Assembly: GCA_964484515.1 (NCBI GenBank)
Contig: CAZAGT010000031.1
Coordinates: forward strand, 1-24,332
Source: CAZAGT01 sp964484515
Lineage (GTDB): Bacteria; Desulfobacterota; DSM-4660; Desulfatiglandales; HGW-15
Length of the DNA: 24,332 nt
Reading direction: 5' to 3'
In this document: positions 1 through 7,528 of the stretch, piece after piece
How the letters are laid out: every line of letters begins with the position of its first letter
Numbering within the stretch: position 1 is the stretch's first letter
Notes under the pieces: generated by a model
Seen by the model: only the letters and a program-made list of their open reading frames with translations
Database searches by the model: none
What the model was told of the DNA's origin: nothing
Made by a program: the position numbers and the translations under genes

Positions 1-527
1 ACATACATCATGACGATGACAGCGATCGGCTCTATCGTCGAGACCCCGCTCAAGGCGCTTGCAAACAGGACGGTGGAAGCCACAAAGGACGCCGCGGCGG
101 GGATTGGGAGACCCTTAAAATACTTGGACTTGACGACGTCCTTTTGGACGTTGAATCGGGCGAGCCTCAGGGCGCCGCATATGACGTACATGAACGCCGC
201 CAGCCATCCAAGTCGGCCGAACGGTTCCAACGCCCAGAGGAAGGCGAGTATTCCAGGTGCAACCCCGAACGAGATCAGATCCGACAAGGAGTCATATTCA
301 TTCCCAAAATGGCTGGTCGTCTGTGTGAAACGGGCAATACGGCCGTCAAGGCTATCAAAAACACTGGCAATAATAATGGCCACGGCAGCGGCCTCAAATC
401 GTCCCTGGATGCTGGCAATGATGGCGAAGAAGCCCCCGAAAAGGCTGGCTGACGTGAACAGGTTGGGTAAGAGGAAGATACCCTTTCTCCCTCGCCTCTT
501 AGTCCTCTTCTTCCGTCTCGATTTCAT
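1..527 (-). CDS. pssA: CDP-diacylglycerol-serine O-phosphatidyltransferase, 3' part outside window
   Basis: This integral membrane enzyme transfers the phosphatidyl group from CDP-diacylglycerol to L-serine, giving phosphatidylserine. I translated it from the reverse complement; 175 codons are visible and the frame is open at the left edge. A basic N-terminus (residues 1-15) precedes hydrophobic segments. The complete CDP-alcohol phosphotransferase signature D-x2-D-G-x2-A-R-x8-G-x3-D-x3-D lies at about residues 58-83 (DSLDGRIAR, then G75, D79, D83). The length of basic leader and the motif fit the Bacillus/delta-type PssA (class II), not the E. coli PLD-like enzyme. The ATG at 527 overlaps the psd stop codon in an ATGA, so the two enzymes of phosphatidylethanolamine synthesis are translationally coupled. 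The C-terminal membrane segments lie outside the window. Confidence 0.93.
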   Translation of the reverse strand, partial: MKSRRKKRTKRRGRKGIFLLPNLFTSASLFGGFFAIIASIQGRFEAAAVAIIIASVFDSLDGRIARFTQTTSHFGNEYDSLSDLISFGVAPGILAFLWALEPFGRLGWLAAFMYVICGALRLARFNVQKDVVKSKYFKGLPIPAAASFVASTVLFASALSGVSTIEPIAVIVMMY

Positions 528-1204
528 GATAAGTACCCCAGAATGGTTTTCCCGGCCTTGACCCTCTGACCGGGCTGGGCTTCGATCCCGGCGGTGTCGG
601 GGAGATAGAGATCGACACGTGACCCAAACCGAATGAGGCCGAAACGCTGACCCGCCCTGACATCATCCCCTTCCCGGACCCAGCAGACAATCCGTCTGGC
701 AATCAATCCCGCAATCTGTACAAAAACGACGTGGTGTCCTGTGTCCGTCTGAAGCGTGATCCGATTGCATTCGTTTTTCTCAGAAGCCTTTGACAGATTG
801 GCAGAGAAGAACTGCCCGGGCCGGTATTTGATTTCACTAATCTGACCGCCGATCGGCACTCGATTTACATGCACGTTAAAAACCGACATAAAGATGCTGA
901 TCTTAACGGTAGGTACACCGAGTGGGCTCCGTTGATCCCCGATGTGTTCGATGTCGATGATACGACCGTCCGCGGGCGTGAGGATCGCTTTCCCGGAGGC
1001 ATCCGCCTCTCGTTCAGGATCCCGAAAGAAGGCGGCTACGAAAAGGCTAAGCACTACGGTGGCAACGACCAGCTGGGCATTCCGCAGCATTAAGGACACG
1101 CAGATGCCTGCAAACCCCATCAGGATAAAGGGGATTCCCTCTCTCGCCACAGGCCAGTCATTCCGGATCCTAGTCGCTTCTATCTTGGCTCTAGAGGTCG
1201 TCAA
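524..1204 (-). CDS. psd: Phosphatidylserine decarboxylase, short single-domain form
   Basis: It decarboxylates phosphatidylserine to phosphatidylethanolamine at the inner membrane, directly after PssA. The 226-residue proenzyme has an N-terminal hydrophobic segment (about 25-60). The expected self-processing elements are present: TPADG with D79, FMSVFNVHVNRVP with H112, and the cleavage site FGSRVD, where G194-S195 is cut and the serine becomes the pyruvoyl cofactor. The short length matches the PSD-A-like form common outside enterobacteria. The first usable start in frame is a TTG at 1204, since an in-frame stop lies a few codons upstream; its Shine-Dalgarno sequence is weak (AGGTG about 16 bases away), so a start slightly downstream (GTG at codon 19) cannot be excluded. 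Transcription is probably driven by the promoter at 1288-1317. Confidence 0.93.
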   Translation of the reverse strand: MTTSRAKIEATRIRNDWPVAREGIPFILMGFAGICVSLMLRNAQLVVATVVLSLFVAAFFRDPEREADASGKAILTPADGRIIDIEHIGDQRSPLGVPTVKISIFMSVFNVHVNRVPIGGQISEIKYRPGQFFSANLSKASEKNECNRITLQTDTGHHVVFVQIAGLIARRIVCWVREGDDVRAGQRFGLIRFGSRVDLYLPDTAGIEAQPGQRVKAGKTILGYLS

Positions 1205-1287
1205 GGGGCCGGTACCTATTCACCTCATCGTCGCTCTTCGATCGCTTTGCCGAGCGGGGCGTCTCGGTTCAATCGATGTTCGAAATT

Positions 1288-1317
1288 ATGATAATATTAT
1301 CAAATACTTTTTGTCAA
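1288..1317 (-). promoter_or_regulatory. Sigma-70-type promoter for psd-pssA
   Basis: On the minus strand there is a perfect -35 box TTGACA (1317-1312), an 18-base spacer and a -10 box TATCAT (1293-1288; 5 of 6 matches). Transcription would start near 1280 and leave a leader of about 75 bases before the TTG start of psd. The 168-base gap after tsaB is long for this otherwise compact operon, which fits an internal promoter. Seen in sequence; activity is inferred. Confidence 0.7.
1289..1302. promoter_or_regulatory. Perfect 14-bp palindrome in the psd promoter, Fur-box-like
   Basis: The sequence TGATAATATTATCA is perfectly self-complementary and overlaps the -10 box and spacer of the psd promoter, a classical repressor position. 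It equals the two 7-base arms of the Fur 7-1-7 consensus (TGATAAT-n-ATTATCA) without the central base. It could be an operator for a Fur/PerR-family or another dimeric regulator, or a chance palindrome in an AT-rich promoter. Confidence 0.45.
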
Positions 1318-1372
1318 CCGTCGTAATTGGACCTGTTTCGATGCTTGAGACTTCTCCAAAGGGGCTTCCGCT

Positions 1373-2098
1373 CTATGTTCGTGGCCCTGAGTTGTCGGCA
1401 GGATGAGAGGCGATTGGGTAGGGACCGGGCCTAATGTCGGGTGGCCGCAGGTAGGTTGGAACAAGGCCCTCGAGATCGTCAAAGTCCTGATCGCGGTAGC
1501 GTTCGAGGCCCCTTGCTCCGACGGCCGATGCCTTGAGGGTCCACAAGTGGGTCGGGGCAAGGAAAGCCCGATCTCCGAAGACCGCTTGGACTCTGGCACC
1601 CTGTTTTTCGAAATCATGGCCCACGATGACAGCGGTTCCCTCAACATAACCGGGTAAGTCCTCAAAGGGGAGACAGGTGATCGCCTTGATTTGCTGGAAC
1701 CTTCCATCAACGCCATAACCAAAAACGGCGCAGAACACCTCGTCCCGGCGTGAATTCAGAATGGTGCAAATCGGATAGGCTAAAGCAGGCAAATGCGCCG
1801 CCAGGGCCTCCAAGCTGGATACGCCGATAAGCGGCCGCTCAAGTCCTTGGGCCAGTCCCTTGGCCGTCGCCAGACCCACTCGCAGACCCGTGAAACTGCC
1901 CGGACCCGTTGTGACCACGACAGCCTCGATGTCTCCAACATCCGATTGTGAGATCTGCAGCAGGTGATGGAGGTTCGGCAAGAAGGTGGCGTAGCGGGCT
2001 GGACCTGGTGCCAGGAATACCTCGGCGCTCAAGGTGCCGTCTGCCTGTAACAGGGCAATGCTGTATTGAATTGTGGCGGTATTGAGAGCTAGGATCAT
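1373..2098 (-). CDS. tsaB: tRNA threonylcarbamoyladenosine biosynthesis protein TsaB
   Basis: TsaB is the inactive ASKHA-fold partner that dimerises with TsaD and helps transfer the threonylcarbamoyl group to A37 of ANN-decoding tRNAs in the cytoplasm. The 241-residue product starts MILALNTA, the usual N-terminal strand of the fold, and carries the family signature GPGSFTGLRVGLATAKGLA at about residues 65-83. Length is normal for TsaB; the C-terminal 60 residues are divergent, as usual. The ATG at 2098 follows the rseP stop by only five bases, so it is read from the same transcript; no strong Shine-Dalgarno sequence is visible, suggesting coupling to rseP translation. Confidence 0.9.
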   Translation of the reverse strand: MILALNTATIQYSIALLQADGTLSAEVFLAPGPARYATFLPNLHHLLQISQSDVGDIEAVVVTTGPGSFTGLRVGLATAKGLAQGLERPLIGVSSLEALAAHLPALAYPICTILNSRRDEVFCAVFGYGVDGRFQQIKAITCLPFEDLPGYVEGTAVIVGHDFEKQGARVQAVFGDRAFLAPTHLWTLKASAVGARGLERYRDQDFDDLEGLVPTYLRPPDIRPGPYPIASHPADNSGPRT

Positions 2099-2103
2099 CG
2101 TCG

Positions 2104-3183
2104 CTATTCGATGAGCCTCAAGATGTCATTGTAGAAGACCACCGCCATCAGAAATACCAGTAAGACGAAACCAACCTTCTGGGCCAGCTCCCGCTTTTTG
2201 ATGCTAATCGGCCTTCTGAAGACCAACTCGATGAACAGGAAGACGATCACGCCGCCATCGAGGATGGGCACCGGCAGAAGATTGAGGATCCCGAGATTGA
2301 TGCTGATGATGGCCAACAGGGGTATGAGATAACTAAAGCTTTCCTGTGCCAGTTGGCCTGTCATCTGACCAATCAGGATGGGGCCACCGAGCGTCTTTAT
2401 CGAAACCACCCCTTCAAAGAGTTTCACGATCGTCAAGAACGTCAATACAAAGACCTCGCCGGTCTTACGAAAGCCTTCCCGGATGGCCTGTAAGGGGCCC
2501 AGGGCGATCTGCTTATATTTCCCGGCCGCCACGATACCGATGAGAGTCGATTTGACTTCTTCGCCGAAGATGTTGGTTACAGCGGCCTCCTCCGGTCTAA
2601 CCGTCAGACTGAGAACCTCCTCATTGCGCTGTATCGTAAGGACCAAATCCTCACCCGCATGTCCCCCGATCAGTTCCTTGATCTCCGACCAGCTTTGAAC
2701 ACCTTCACCCTGAACCGAGAGGATGACGTCGCCTTTCATGAGTCCGGCCTGTTCCGCAGGCGAATCTGCCCTCACTTGTCCGATCTCAGGGATCATGACG
2801 TGGATCCCCGAGACAAGATAGAGCCCGCAGAAAAGGAAAAGCGCGAGCGCCAGATTGAAGATCGGTCCTGCCGCGACAATGGCGATCCGCTTCAGCACGG
2901 GTTGATGATTGAAGGCTCGGCGTGCTTCTTCCGGCGTCAAGGTCTCGGCATCGTCGTCGTTTTCGCCCAGCATCTTGACGTATCCCCCAAGAGGGACGGT
3001 CGAGATCAGATATTCGGTTTCACCAACTTTCTTCCCCAGGAGCTTGTATCCGAAGCCCAACGAGAACTTGAGCACCTTGACGCCAAAATACTTGGCAACC
3101 AGGAAGTGGCCTAATTCATGAAAGAATATGAGAATTCCAAGGACAACGATAAAGGGAAGAAAATAGTAAAACAGGAAAGTCAT
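2104..3183 (-). CDS. rseP: Site-2 intramembrane zinc metalloprotease RseP
   Basis: It cuts transmembrane anti-sigma factors and remnant signal peptides within the inner membrane (regulated intramembrane proteolysis). The 359-residue product has the zinc site HELGH at residues 22-26 in the first membrane helix, a membrane segment near 100-127 (AAGPIFN), a single PDZ domain at about 133-200, and the second zinc-ligand motif NLLPVPILDGG with D309 near the C-terminus. Having one PDZ domain instead of two matches the shorter form outside gammaproteobacteria. The residue after LDGG is Val, where many homologues have His; this position is not catalytic. The ATG at 3183 has an AAGGG six bases upstream. 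It lies between dxr and tsaB, the usual place in this superoperon. Confidence 0.94.
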   Translation of the reverse strand: MTFLFYYFLPFIVVLGILIFFHELGHFLVAKYFGVKVLKFSLGFGYKLLGKKVGETEYLISTVPLGGYVKMLGENDDDAETLTPEEARRAFNHQPVLKRIAIVAAGPIFNLALALFLFCGLYLVSGIHVMIPEIGQVRADSPAEQAGLMKGDVILSVQGEGVQSWSEIKELIGGHAGEDLVLTIQRNEEVLSLTVRPEEAAVTNIFGEEVKSTLIGIVAAGKYKQIALGPLQAIREGFRKTGEVFVLTFLTIVKLFEGVVSIKTLGGPILIGQMTGQLAQESFSYLIPLLAIISINLGILNLLPVPILDGGVIVFLFIELVFRRPISIKKRELAQKVGFVLLVFLMAVVFYNDILRLIE

Positions 3184-3380
3184 AGGAGACCCTTATGTTT
3201 TAGTTCCTGGTCCAACCATGCTGTGGTTCAAAGGAGATTTATCCTTTCAACCGACCTAATCGATAGTCAAACAATCGAACCTCGCGAGTTGCCGGCGCGC
3301 CAAAGACCTAAGGCGGATGAAGAGGCCTATCCATCACTTCGGACCTATACACTGATAAAATGAGCGTTTTTTCACCAAAG
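3184..3380 (-). other. Spacer between dxr and rseP
   Basis: No gene is supported in these 197 bases. A TTGACT hexamer occurs on the minus strand, but the nearest AT-rich -10-like hexamer is 20-21 bases away, so I do not call a promoter. A small perfect hairpin (AAAGGA / TCCTTT, loop of six) lies about 45 bases upstream of the rseP start. The gap could hold a promoter that I cannot resolve. Confidence 0.35.
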
Positions 3381-4544
3381 TCAATGATTAAGAAACCGGA
3401 TCTGCCGCTCGGCTTCCTCCCGCGCCCACCGGTCGGCTTCGAGGACACCCTTGATATGGTCGATCGTGAAAGGTTCGTGGGCCTCCATGGTCCTCTCAAT
3501 CAGTTGCGGAATCTGCAGGAAACCGATCTTGCCGTCGAGAAACGCTTCGACCGCCACCTCGTTCGCACCGTTCAGGACGGCCGGCATACTCTCCCCCACC
3601 GCCGAGGCCTCGATGGCGAGCGCCAAACACCTGAATCTTTCAGGGTCGGGCTCGTGAAAGCTCAGTGTCTTGACCGCCTCCAGCCTTAAGGGTGGCAGCC
3701 GGGTCTCGAGGTGAGATGGATAGAAAAGTGCGTACGATATGGGCGTGATCATATCTGGGATACCAAGTTGAGCAATAATCGAGCCATCGCGGTATTCGAC
3801 CATCGAGTGGACAATACTCTGCGGATGGACGATGATGCTGATTTGGTCCATTTGGAGGTCAAAGAGCCAGCGTGCCTCGATGATCTCGAGGCCTTTGTTC
3901 ATCATAGTGGCCGAATCGATGGTGATTTTGCGGCCCATATCCCAGTTCGGATGATCCAGGGCCTGGGCCGGTGTCACCTCCCGCATTTCCTCCAGCGTGA
4001 ACTCCCTAAAGGGGCCTCCCGATGCCGTAATGATGATGCGTTTGATATCGTCCCGAGAATGGCCCTGGAGGGATTGCAGGATGGCGCTATGTTCGCTGTC
4101 GATCGGTAAAATCGAGACCCTCTGCCTGTTGGCGTGCTCCATCACAAGCGGGCCGGCCATGACCATGGTTTCTTTGTTGGCCAGGGCGATGTTCTTGCCG
4201 GCCTTAATGGCGGCAAAGGTCGGAATCAAGCCCGCGGCCCCTGACATCGCGGAGACAACCGTGTCGATCTCCTCCAACGTGGCTACCTGCACGAATCCTT
4301 CCGGCCCCCACCGGTACTCTGTCTTCTGCTCTCCGGGAGCTTGTCCTGCGAGCCTCTCGACCGGGTCCTTTTCGAGGGCCGCTACCCATTTCGGCCGATA
4401 TCGTTCGATCTGCTTGCTGAGTAGTTCAATATTCCTTCCGGCTGCCAACGCTACCACTTCGAATGCCCCGGGGTTGGCGTCGATGACCTTTAAGGAACTC
4501 ACACCGATGGAACCTGTCGAGCCGAGTATAGCAATTTTCTTCAT
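3381..4544 (-). CDS. dxr: 1-deoxy-D-xylulose 5-phosphate reductoisomerase
   Basis: It converts 1-deoxy-D-xylulose 5-phosphate to 2-C-methyl-D-erythritol 4-phosphate with NADPH and a divalent metal, the first committed step of the MEP isoprenoid pathway. The product has 387 residues, the normal length. It has the NADPH site ILGSTGSIG at residues 5-13, the substrate and metal motifs TASGGPFRE and MGRKITIDSATMMNKGLEII, then HPQSIVHSMVEYRDGS and the late NGANEVAVEAFL. The frame stays open to 4619, but the ATG at 4544 gives the family-typical MKKIAILG start and forms an ATGA overlap with the preceding decarboxylase gene, so I chose it. It feeds isopentenyl units to UppS, encoded in the same operon. 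Confidence 0.96.
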   Translation of the reverse strand: MKKIAILGSTGSIGVSSLKVIDANPGAFEVVALAAGRNIELLSKQIERYRPKWVAALEKDPVERLAGQAPGEQKTEYRWGPEGFVQVATLEEIDTVVSAMSGAAGLIPTFAAIKAGKNIALANKETMVMAGPLVMEHANRQRVSILPIDSEHSAILQSLQGHSRDDIKRIIITASGGPFREFTLEEMREVTPAQALDHPNWDMGRKITIDSATMMNKGLEIIEARWLFDLQMDQISIIVHPQSIVHSMVEYRDGSIIAQLGIPDMITPISYALFYPSHLETRLPPLRLEAVKTLSFHEPDPERFRCLALAIEASAVGESMPAVLNGANEVAVEAFLDGKIGFLQIPQLIERTMEAHEPFTIDHIKGVLEADRWAREEAERQIRFLNH

Positions 4545-5503
4545 TTCCCTGATAGTAGCTCCTTGAAATAGGCAATGGTCCTTCGCAACCCCGCTGTGAG
4601 GTTCGTGGTCGGCTCCCACTGAAACCTCTCCTTCGCAAGACTGATGTCCGGTCGGCGCCGCCTGGGGTCGTCCGGCGGAGCAGGTAGAAACTCAAGCTGG
4701 GATTTAGAGCCCGTCATCATAATGATCTGCTGCGCGAGTTCCAACATGCTGCATTCTTCGGGATTGCCAAGATTGAGTGGCCCCACGAAATCGTCTGACC
4801 CCTCCATCATTCGGATGATCCCGGTGACCATATCGTTCACATAGCAGAAGGATCGCGTTTGTTGCCCGTCCCCAAAAATGGTGATCGGCTTGTCCTGCAG
4901 GGCCTGTGTAATGAAATTGCTGACAACCCTTCCGTCGCTGGGGTGCATGCGTGGGCCGTAGGTATTAAAAATCCGCACAACCCGAATATTGACCATATTC
5001 TGACGATAGTAATCGAAGAAGAGGGTTTCGGCACAACGTTTCCCCTCATCGTAACAAGCCCTGGGGCCCGTTGTGCTCACATTTCCCCAATAGGTCTCCA
5101 ACTGTGGATGAACCGTCGGGTCACCATAGATCTCACTGGTCGAGGCTTGCAGGATCTTCGCTTTGACACGCTTAGCCAGACCCAGCATGTTGATAGCCCC
5201 CATCACGTTCGTTTTGGTGGTCTTCACCGGGTTGTACTGGTAGTGAATGGGGGAGGCGGGGCAGGCGAGATTATAAATCTGATCCACCTCCAAAAAGATC
5301 GGATTCACAATATCGTGCCGAATGACCTCGAAAGAGTCGTTTTCCAAAAGGTGAAGGATGTTACGTCGTTGGCCCGTAAAATAGTTGTCCAAACAGATCA
5401 CATAGGAGCCCTTTGCCAGCAACCGCTCGCAGAGGTGCGAGCCCAGAAAGCCCGCGCCGCCGGTGACCAGAATCCTCTCCCGATCATATGGACTGAAGAC
5501 CAT
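4541..5503 (-). CDS. UDP-glucuronate decarboxylase (UDP-xylose synthase), extended SDR
   Basis: It probably oxidises and decarboxylates UDP-glucuronate to UDP-xylose, a precursor for surface polysaccharide, using tightly bound NAD+. The 320-residue product has the dinucleotide motif TGGAGFLGS at residues 14-22, LDNYFTGQRRNI typical of UXS, NLACPASPIHYQYNP, the active-site stretch STSEIYGDPTVHPQ (about 121-134), and the catalytic YDEGK (Y151, K155). RSFCYVNDMV and the PDISLAKERFQWEP tail also match the UXS/SDR6E group. A GGAG lies eight bases before the ATG. This gene is not a usual member of the rpsB-pssA operon; it sits between cdsA and dxr, next to a dispersed repeat copy (5571-5726). Other nucleotide-sugar epimerases are less likely given the PASP and TSEIYGDP motifs. 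Confidence 0.88.
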   Translation of the reverse strand: MVFSPYDRERILVTGGAGFLGSHLCERLLAKGSYVICLDNYFTGQRRNILHLLENDSFEVIRHDIVNPIFLEVDQIYNLACPASPIHYQYNPVKTTKTNVMGAINMLGLAKRVKAKILQASTSEIYGDPTVHPQLETYWGNVSTTGPRACYDEGKRCAETLFFDYYRQNMVNIRVVRIFNTYGPRMHPSDGRVVSNFITQALQDKPITIFGDGQQTRSFCYVNDMVTGIIRMMEGSDDFVGPLNLGNPEECSMLELAQQIIMMTGSKSQLEFLPAPPDDPRRRRPDISLAKERFQWEPTTNLTAGLRRTIAYFKELLSGK

Positions 5504-5570
5504 AAGTAACGCTCCGATTCAGCTTCGATTTGAAATCCAAGGCGTACTGTTTCGTGACAATCGCCCCTCC

Positions 5571-5726
5571 GTTTTCAACCAGACCGCCCGGTCCGGGGGA
5601 GATAGAAGGAGTCTATGACCATTGGGTGCCGGCTCAACGATCGCCAGGCACGTGGTTGCAGGATAGAGGTGGTCATCCTCCGGGGGCACAAAGGGAACGT
5701 GGTTACGGCTCCAGGCCTGTACTAGG
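5571..5726 (-). repeat. Dispersed intergenic repeat, copy A
   Basis: Read on the minus strand, this copy starts at the cdsA stop codon with CCTAGTACAGGCCTG and continues with GTTCCCTTTG, CCCCCGGAGGATGA, GCAACCACGTGCC, CCAATGGTCATAG, a CCGGACC / GGTCTGG hairpin and GTTGAAA. The same ordered blocks occur in copies B and C. It fills most of the gap between cdsA and the UDP-glucuronate decarboxylase gene. The minus-strand frame is open here, but the other copies do not keep that frame, so I regard it as non-coding. Confidence 0.72.
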
Positions 5727-6528
5727 CAATTGACCACGTGAGATACGTGTACAATACGGGGATGCCGAATAAAAGACCGTCGATACGGTCGAGAAGGCCG
5801 CCGTGCCCGGGGAGTATCCTACCAGCGTCTTTTTGCCCATAGTTCCTTTTGAGCATCGATTCCGTCAGGTCTCCGATCTGTCCGAAGACGGCAATTGTCA
5901 CGGTGATCAATATCCTATGCAGGTCTGACTTGAAAAGCGGAAAGATGAGAACGAATACGTAGGATCCGACCACACTCAGGGCGACGCCGCCGATCGTCCC
6001 TTCCCAGGTCTTGTTGGGGCTTACGGAAGGGTGTAGCTTATGTTTCCCCAAGAAACGACCGGCATAGTAAGCACCTGTGTCGTTTGCAAATATGATTGTC
6101 AACAAGAAGAACACCCACTGGCTCCCTTGCGGATGCCTGTCAATAAAGACGAGGAGCGCAAGAGGCAGGCAGACATAGACTAGTCCTAAGACCGTTTTCG
6201 CGATATCATCCATCGCATGGCTCCTCCGGCCTGGATAGGCAAAAAGCCTGAGCGCCGAGAGGGCGATGACCCAGAAGGCGAGGATACTCAGAATCATGAA
6301 ATAGGGGCCTCGCGCCATGGCGTTGAATAGGAGTAACGCAAGGAATAGAGAGATGAACTTCATCGGGACTGGCAGGCGGGGCAATGCGATGTCGCAATAC
6401 TCCCAAAGGGCCGTCAAGGCGGCCAGGCATACCACGGCGTGAAAGAGCCAGCTTGGCCCGATCCCGATCACATAGATCAGGATGGGGATCGCCACAATCG
6501 CTGTTAGCCAGCGCTTAAGATGCGCCAT
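5722..6528 (-). CDS. cdsA: Phosphatidate cytidylyltransferase (CDP-diacylglycerol synthase)
   Basis: It makes CDP-diacylglycerol from CTP and phosphatidic acid in the inner membrane, supplying PssA and other phospholipid branches. The 268-residue product is strongly hydrophobic throughout, with about eight membrane segments. The family signature is at the C-terminus: SPNKTWEGTIGG (about 170-181), IGDLTESMLKR (218-228), KD at 233-234, and LPGHGGLLDRIDGL with D247 and D250. An excellent AGGAGGG stands just before the ATG. The stop codon TAG coincides with one end of repeat copy A. The gene follows uppS closely, as in many bacteria. Confidence 0.95.
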   Translation of the reverse strand: MAHLKRWLTAIVAIPILIYVIGIGPSWLFHAVVCLAALTALWEYCDIALPRLPVPMKFISLFLALLLFNAMARGPYFMILSILAFWVIALSALRLFAYPGRRSHAMDDIAKTVLGLVYVCLPLALLVFIDRHPQGSQWVFFLLTIIFANDTGAYYAGRFLGKHKLHPSVSPNKTWEGTIGGVALSVVGSYVFVLIFPLFKSDLHRILITVTIAVFGQIGDLTESMLKRNYGQKDAGRILPGHGGLLDRIDGLLFGIPVLYTYLTWSIA

Positions 6529-6563
6529 GCTCCCTCCTGTCGCGCGCGGCTCCTTGACGTCGG

Positions 6564-7322
6564 TCAGACAGCTAGTTGGTCACCCGTTGCGCCGAATCTT
6601 CTCTCTCGTCTTTGATAGTTCTCCAACGCGCGCAGGTATTCCGCCTTCCGGAAATCAGGCCAGAGTGTAGGCGAAATATGGATCTCGGTATAAGCGACTT
6701 GCCACAACAGGAAGTTACTCACGCGGTATTCGCCGCTGGTTCTGATGAGCAAATCAGGATCCGGCATCCCGGAGGTGTAAAGGGCGTCCGAAATCAGCCG
6801 CTCATCGATATCCGCAGACCCGATATCTCCCGAGGCGACCCGTTCGGCAATCCGCTGCATCGCATCCACCAATTCCTGCCTGCCTCCATAACTAAGGGCC
6901 AGGGTCAGAACCATATCCTCATTCTTGGATGTGGCAGCGATAGTATCTTGGATAATCCCCTGAATTCCTTTGGGCAGTTTATGGATTCTTCCGATTGTTT
7001 GAAACCGGATTCCGTTGTTCAACATCTCGTTCAGTTCGGCCTTGAGGAAACGTTGCAGAATACTCATTAGGGCGCTGATTTCATGCCTCGGCCTCCTCCA
7101 GTTCTCCTCTGAAAAGGCGTAGAGAGTCAGCCACTGTATTCCTATGTCTCTGCTTGCCCTTACGATTTCCCTTACCGACTCAGTCCCTTGCTCATGACCT
7201 CTGATGCGATTCAGGGCCCTTTGTTTTGCCCAGCGGCCGTTTCCATCCATGATGATGGCAACATGAGCAGGCAGTTTCTGAGGATCGATATCGGACATGG
7301 TATGCGCTTGGGTCGATTCCAC
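6564..7322 (-). CDS. uppS: Undecaprenyl diphosphate synthase (cis-prenyltransferase)
   Basis: It adds isopentenyl units in cis to farnesyl diphosphate, producing the C55 lipid carrier for peptidoglycan and O-antigen synthesis. Motifs are complete: VAIIMDGNGRWAKQR (catalytic D26, counting from the GTG start), RGHEQGTESVREIV, TLYAFSEENWRRP, LALSYGGRQEL, and the C-terminal substrate and Mg sites IRTSGEYRVSNFLLWQ and AYTEIHISPTLWPDF. The product is 252 residues if translation begins at the GTG at 7322, or 244 from the ATG at 7298; neither has a clear Shine-Dalgarno sequence, so the start is uncertain. A 206-base spacer separates it from frr, unusual for this operon. Confidence 0.95.
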   Translation of the reverse strand: MESTQAHTMSDIDPQKLPAHVAIIMDGNGRWAKQRALNRIRGHEQGTESVREIVRASRDIGIQWLTLYAFSEENWRRPRHEISALMSILQRFLKAELNEMLNNGIRFQTIGRIHKLPKGIQGIIQDTIAATSKNEDMVLTLALSYGGRQELVDAMQRIAERVASGDIGSADIDERLISDALYTSGMPDPDLLIRTSGEYRVSNFLLWQVAYTEIHISPTLWPDFRKAEYLRALENYQRRERRFGATGDQLAV

Positions 7323-7528
7323 GTCTGAGAACGTTCAGTTCCTAGGTCTTGGTATAGTCATCGCATAACGGGCAGGAGTGCAGCAGAGTATGCTCCCATG
7401 AAGCAGGAAGGAAGACGGAAAAGGGGCGAGACGGTGCCGATGGCTTTCTGAGTCGCCGTCGCGCATGTCTCGCGCCTCACGCCTCTGTTGACGGACCCGT
7501 CTGTGATGGGGAGCGGCAATCATCCGTT
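7323..7528 (-). other. Spacer between frr and uppS without recognised gene
   Basis: This 206-base stretch interrupts an otherwise tight operon. A 62-codon minus-strand frame exists (7335-7523), but it is Arg/His-rich with no Shine-Dalgarno sequence and no recognisable motif, so I do not call it a gene. On the minus strand it contains several short GC-rich inverted repeats (for example GACGG/CCGTC and GCGC/GCGC). It could contain a promoter, a processing site or a degraded repeat; none can be shown. Confidence 0.4.

Noticed and set aside
5519..5737. 72-codon minus-strand frame over repeat copy A, with a stretch (VPP..D.L.PATTC) also readable in copy B
   Set aside because: The shared residues follow from the shared repeat DNA. 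Copy C has stop codons in the equivalent frame and no copy has a convincing Shine-Dalgarno sequence, so a protein-coding role is not supported.
7390..7450. Possible repeat copy in the frr-uppS spacer (minus-strand CATCGGCACCGTCTCGCCCC resembling the CATTGGCGCCG block)
   Set aside because: Only about 20 bases are alike and no other block of the family is present.
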